From positions 22,140-27,232 of the forward strand of contig JANLGA010000019.1 in assembly GCA_024653225.1 (NCBI GenBank): a DNA stretch of 5,093 bases, given 5' to 3'. Shown piece after piece: positions 4,068 through 5,093 of the stretch (within the stretch, counting starts at the first letter, position 1; every line of letters starts with the position of its first letter). The stretch is from Bacillota bacterium (GTDB taxonomy: Bacteria > Bacillota > Sulfobacillia > JABLXB01). The position numbers and the translations under genes are program-made. A model generated the notes under the pieces. It saw only the letters and a list, made by a program, of their open reading frames with translations. It ran no database searches and was not told where the DNA came from.

Positions 4068-5093
4068 TACACGATGGGGCTCGTGCGCGCATTCCCGCGC
4101 GGCTCGCCGCGACGGCCCTGATGGCGATGATACTCGTGGGAGCGGTCCCGGGCCCGGCAGCAGGGGCCGAACCCGCCGCGCCGCCGGCTCCGTCGGGCGG
4201 CGGGGCACTGCCGGATTCGAGGCGCCCCACGGACCTGGTCCCGGTGGTGTTGGTGCACGGCGCGCTGAGCGACTCCGAGCGGGCGTGGGGAACGCCGTCG
4301 GACCCCAAGAGCTTCGTCTCCTTCCTGTGCGGAAGCGGGTACGAACCGGGCTTGACGCTCTTCGCCTTCGACTACGGGTCGCAGCCCGACGGTGACTACG
4401 CCTCGCTGTACAGGGGATTGCACGAGGTGATCGGACGGGCGCGCGCGAGGTCGGGACACGAGCGCGTTGACATACTCGCCCACAGCATGGGTGCATTGCT
4501 CGCGAGGTACTACCTCTGCAGTCCCCTTTACGACGGTGGGGTGAGGACCCTGGTCATGGTGGCTCCGCCCAACGGGGGTTCCTTCTTCGCGAGCGCTCTC
4601 CGCTCGCTCCTCGTCGGGGTGATGCACGAGGACCGGAGGCTGTCATCCGCAGGGTCGCGGCCGCAATCCCCGACCGAGATTGACGCGGGAGAGTTTCCGC
4701 CGTTTCGGAGCGAGTTCGATTACGTGTCGCGACGGGCGGACGAATTCTACGAACCCCTCTACAGGCAGTTCGTCCGCGCCCGGATGTTGCGGGGCCCGGA
4801 CGCGGCGGCGGGCGGACGATTTGAGGACTGGTTGGCCTCGACGGCCCCCACCCTCTACGAGGCGTGCTTCACCGGTGCACCCGACCCGCCGCTATCTCCG
4901 GACTGGGACATGGGGGACGCCCCGGCACCCGGGAAGGACCTCAGCCGCGCCTACTACGAGAAGCTGGGGCTGGAGGTGGGGCGGCGGAATTACCTCAGGT
5001 TCAGCGGTTCGAGCAAGACGGCGGCCGACATCGTGGCGGAGCTGCTGCCCGCCGTGTCCGGCGGCCCCGGGCGGTCGGCCGCCGAACTCGCGA
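4055..5093 (+). CDS. Secreted alpha/beta-hydrolase, lipase/esterase-like (3' partial)
   Basis: The frame is open from the GTG at 4055 to the window edge, giving 346 visible codons and no stop. Residues 1-38 form a Sec signal peptide: basic RARIPAR, core LAATALMAMILVGAV, and a likely cut after AAGA. An Ala/Pro linker follows. The catalytic domain begins VPVVLVHGALSD, with the oxyanion-type HG at 68-69. Next come FDYGS at about 105-109 and the nucleophile elbow AHSMG (142-146, Ser144). TLVMVAPPNGGS at about 166-175 is the strand and loop typical of LCAT/PGAP1-like lipases. From about 176 an insertion, perhaps a lid, has no recognised motif. The catalytic Asp and His are not identified and may lie past the edge. 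The likely role is ester hydrolysis outside the cell; the substrate is unknown. AAAGGAG lies 11 nt before the start, inside the preceding gene, which it overlaps by 13 nt. Confidence 0.85.
   Translation, partial: MRSLIHDGARARIPARLAATALMAMILVGAVPGPAAGAEPAAPPAPSGGGALPDSRRPTDLVPVVLVHGALSDSERAWGTPSDPKSFVSFLCGSGYEPGLTLFAFDYGSQPDGDYASLYRGLHEVIGRARARSGHERVDILAHSMGALLARYYLCSPLYDGGVRTLVMVAPPNGGSFFASALRSLLVGVMHEDRRLSSAGSRPQSPTEIDAGEFPPFRSEFDYVSRRADEFYEPLYRQFVRARMLRGPDAAAGGRFEDWLASTAPTLYEACFTGAPDPPLSPDWDMGDAPAPGKDLSRAYYEKLGLEVGRRNYLRFSGSSKTAADIVAELLPAVSGGPGRSAAELA

Noticed and set aside
3303..4627. Two long minus-strand ORFs (397 and 411 codons) opposite the exported-protein and lipase genes
   Set aside because: They are antisense shadows in GC-rich DNA. 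Their translations are Arg/Pro/Ser/His-rich with no domain motif, while the plus strand encodes signal peptides and the AHSMG lipase elbow.

Overview
The window is GC-rich accessory or housekeeping bacterial DNA. It has compact genes, many GTG and TTG starts, and purine-rich Shine-Dalgarno (SD) sites. The gene families are a GNAT acetyltransferase with a YoaP-type tail, PspC, a LiaF-like toast-rack protein and a Nudix hydrolase. Together these fit a GC-rich member of the Bacillota or a related Gram-positive-type lineage. This is inference; no rRNA or marker gene is present to settle it.

Layout. (1) 1-470, plus strand: the C-terminal end of a GNAT acetyltransferase with a thioredoxin-like YoaP domain, cut by the window edge. 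(2) 488-1854, minus strand and convergent with it: a two-gene envelope-stress operon, pspC then a liaF-like gene, joined by a GTGA stop/start overlap. (3) 1855-2165: the only long intergenic region. It separates pspC from the divergent Nudix gene and holds an unusually AT-rich patch. In that patch a 14-bp palindrome abuts three perfect DnaA boxes whose starts are spaced exactly 12 bp apart. (4) 2166-2636, plus strand: a Nudix hydrolase with a complete Nudix box. (5) 2759 to the window end, plus strand: three genes for exported proteins. These are an anchored unknown protein, a cysteine-rich probable lipoprotein of unknown function, and a secreted alpha/beta-hydrolase (lipase/esterase) that runs off the edge. 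The last two overlap by 13 nt.

How they work together. PspC and the LiaF-like protein are membrane proteins of envelope-stress sensing and share a related transmembrane module. The three exported products probably act together outside the membrane. The first two share a weak L-x-P-x3-W and C-terminal strand pattern, so they may be distant relatives and possible partners of the lipase. The most notable non-coding element is the DnaA-box cluster. It could be a replication-control or DnaA-regulated site, or, less likely without a nearby dnaA, part of an origin. No RNA gene, insertion sequence or CRISPR array was seen.
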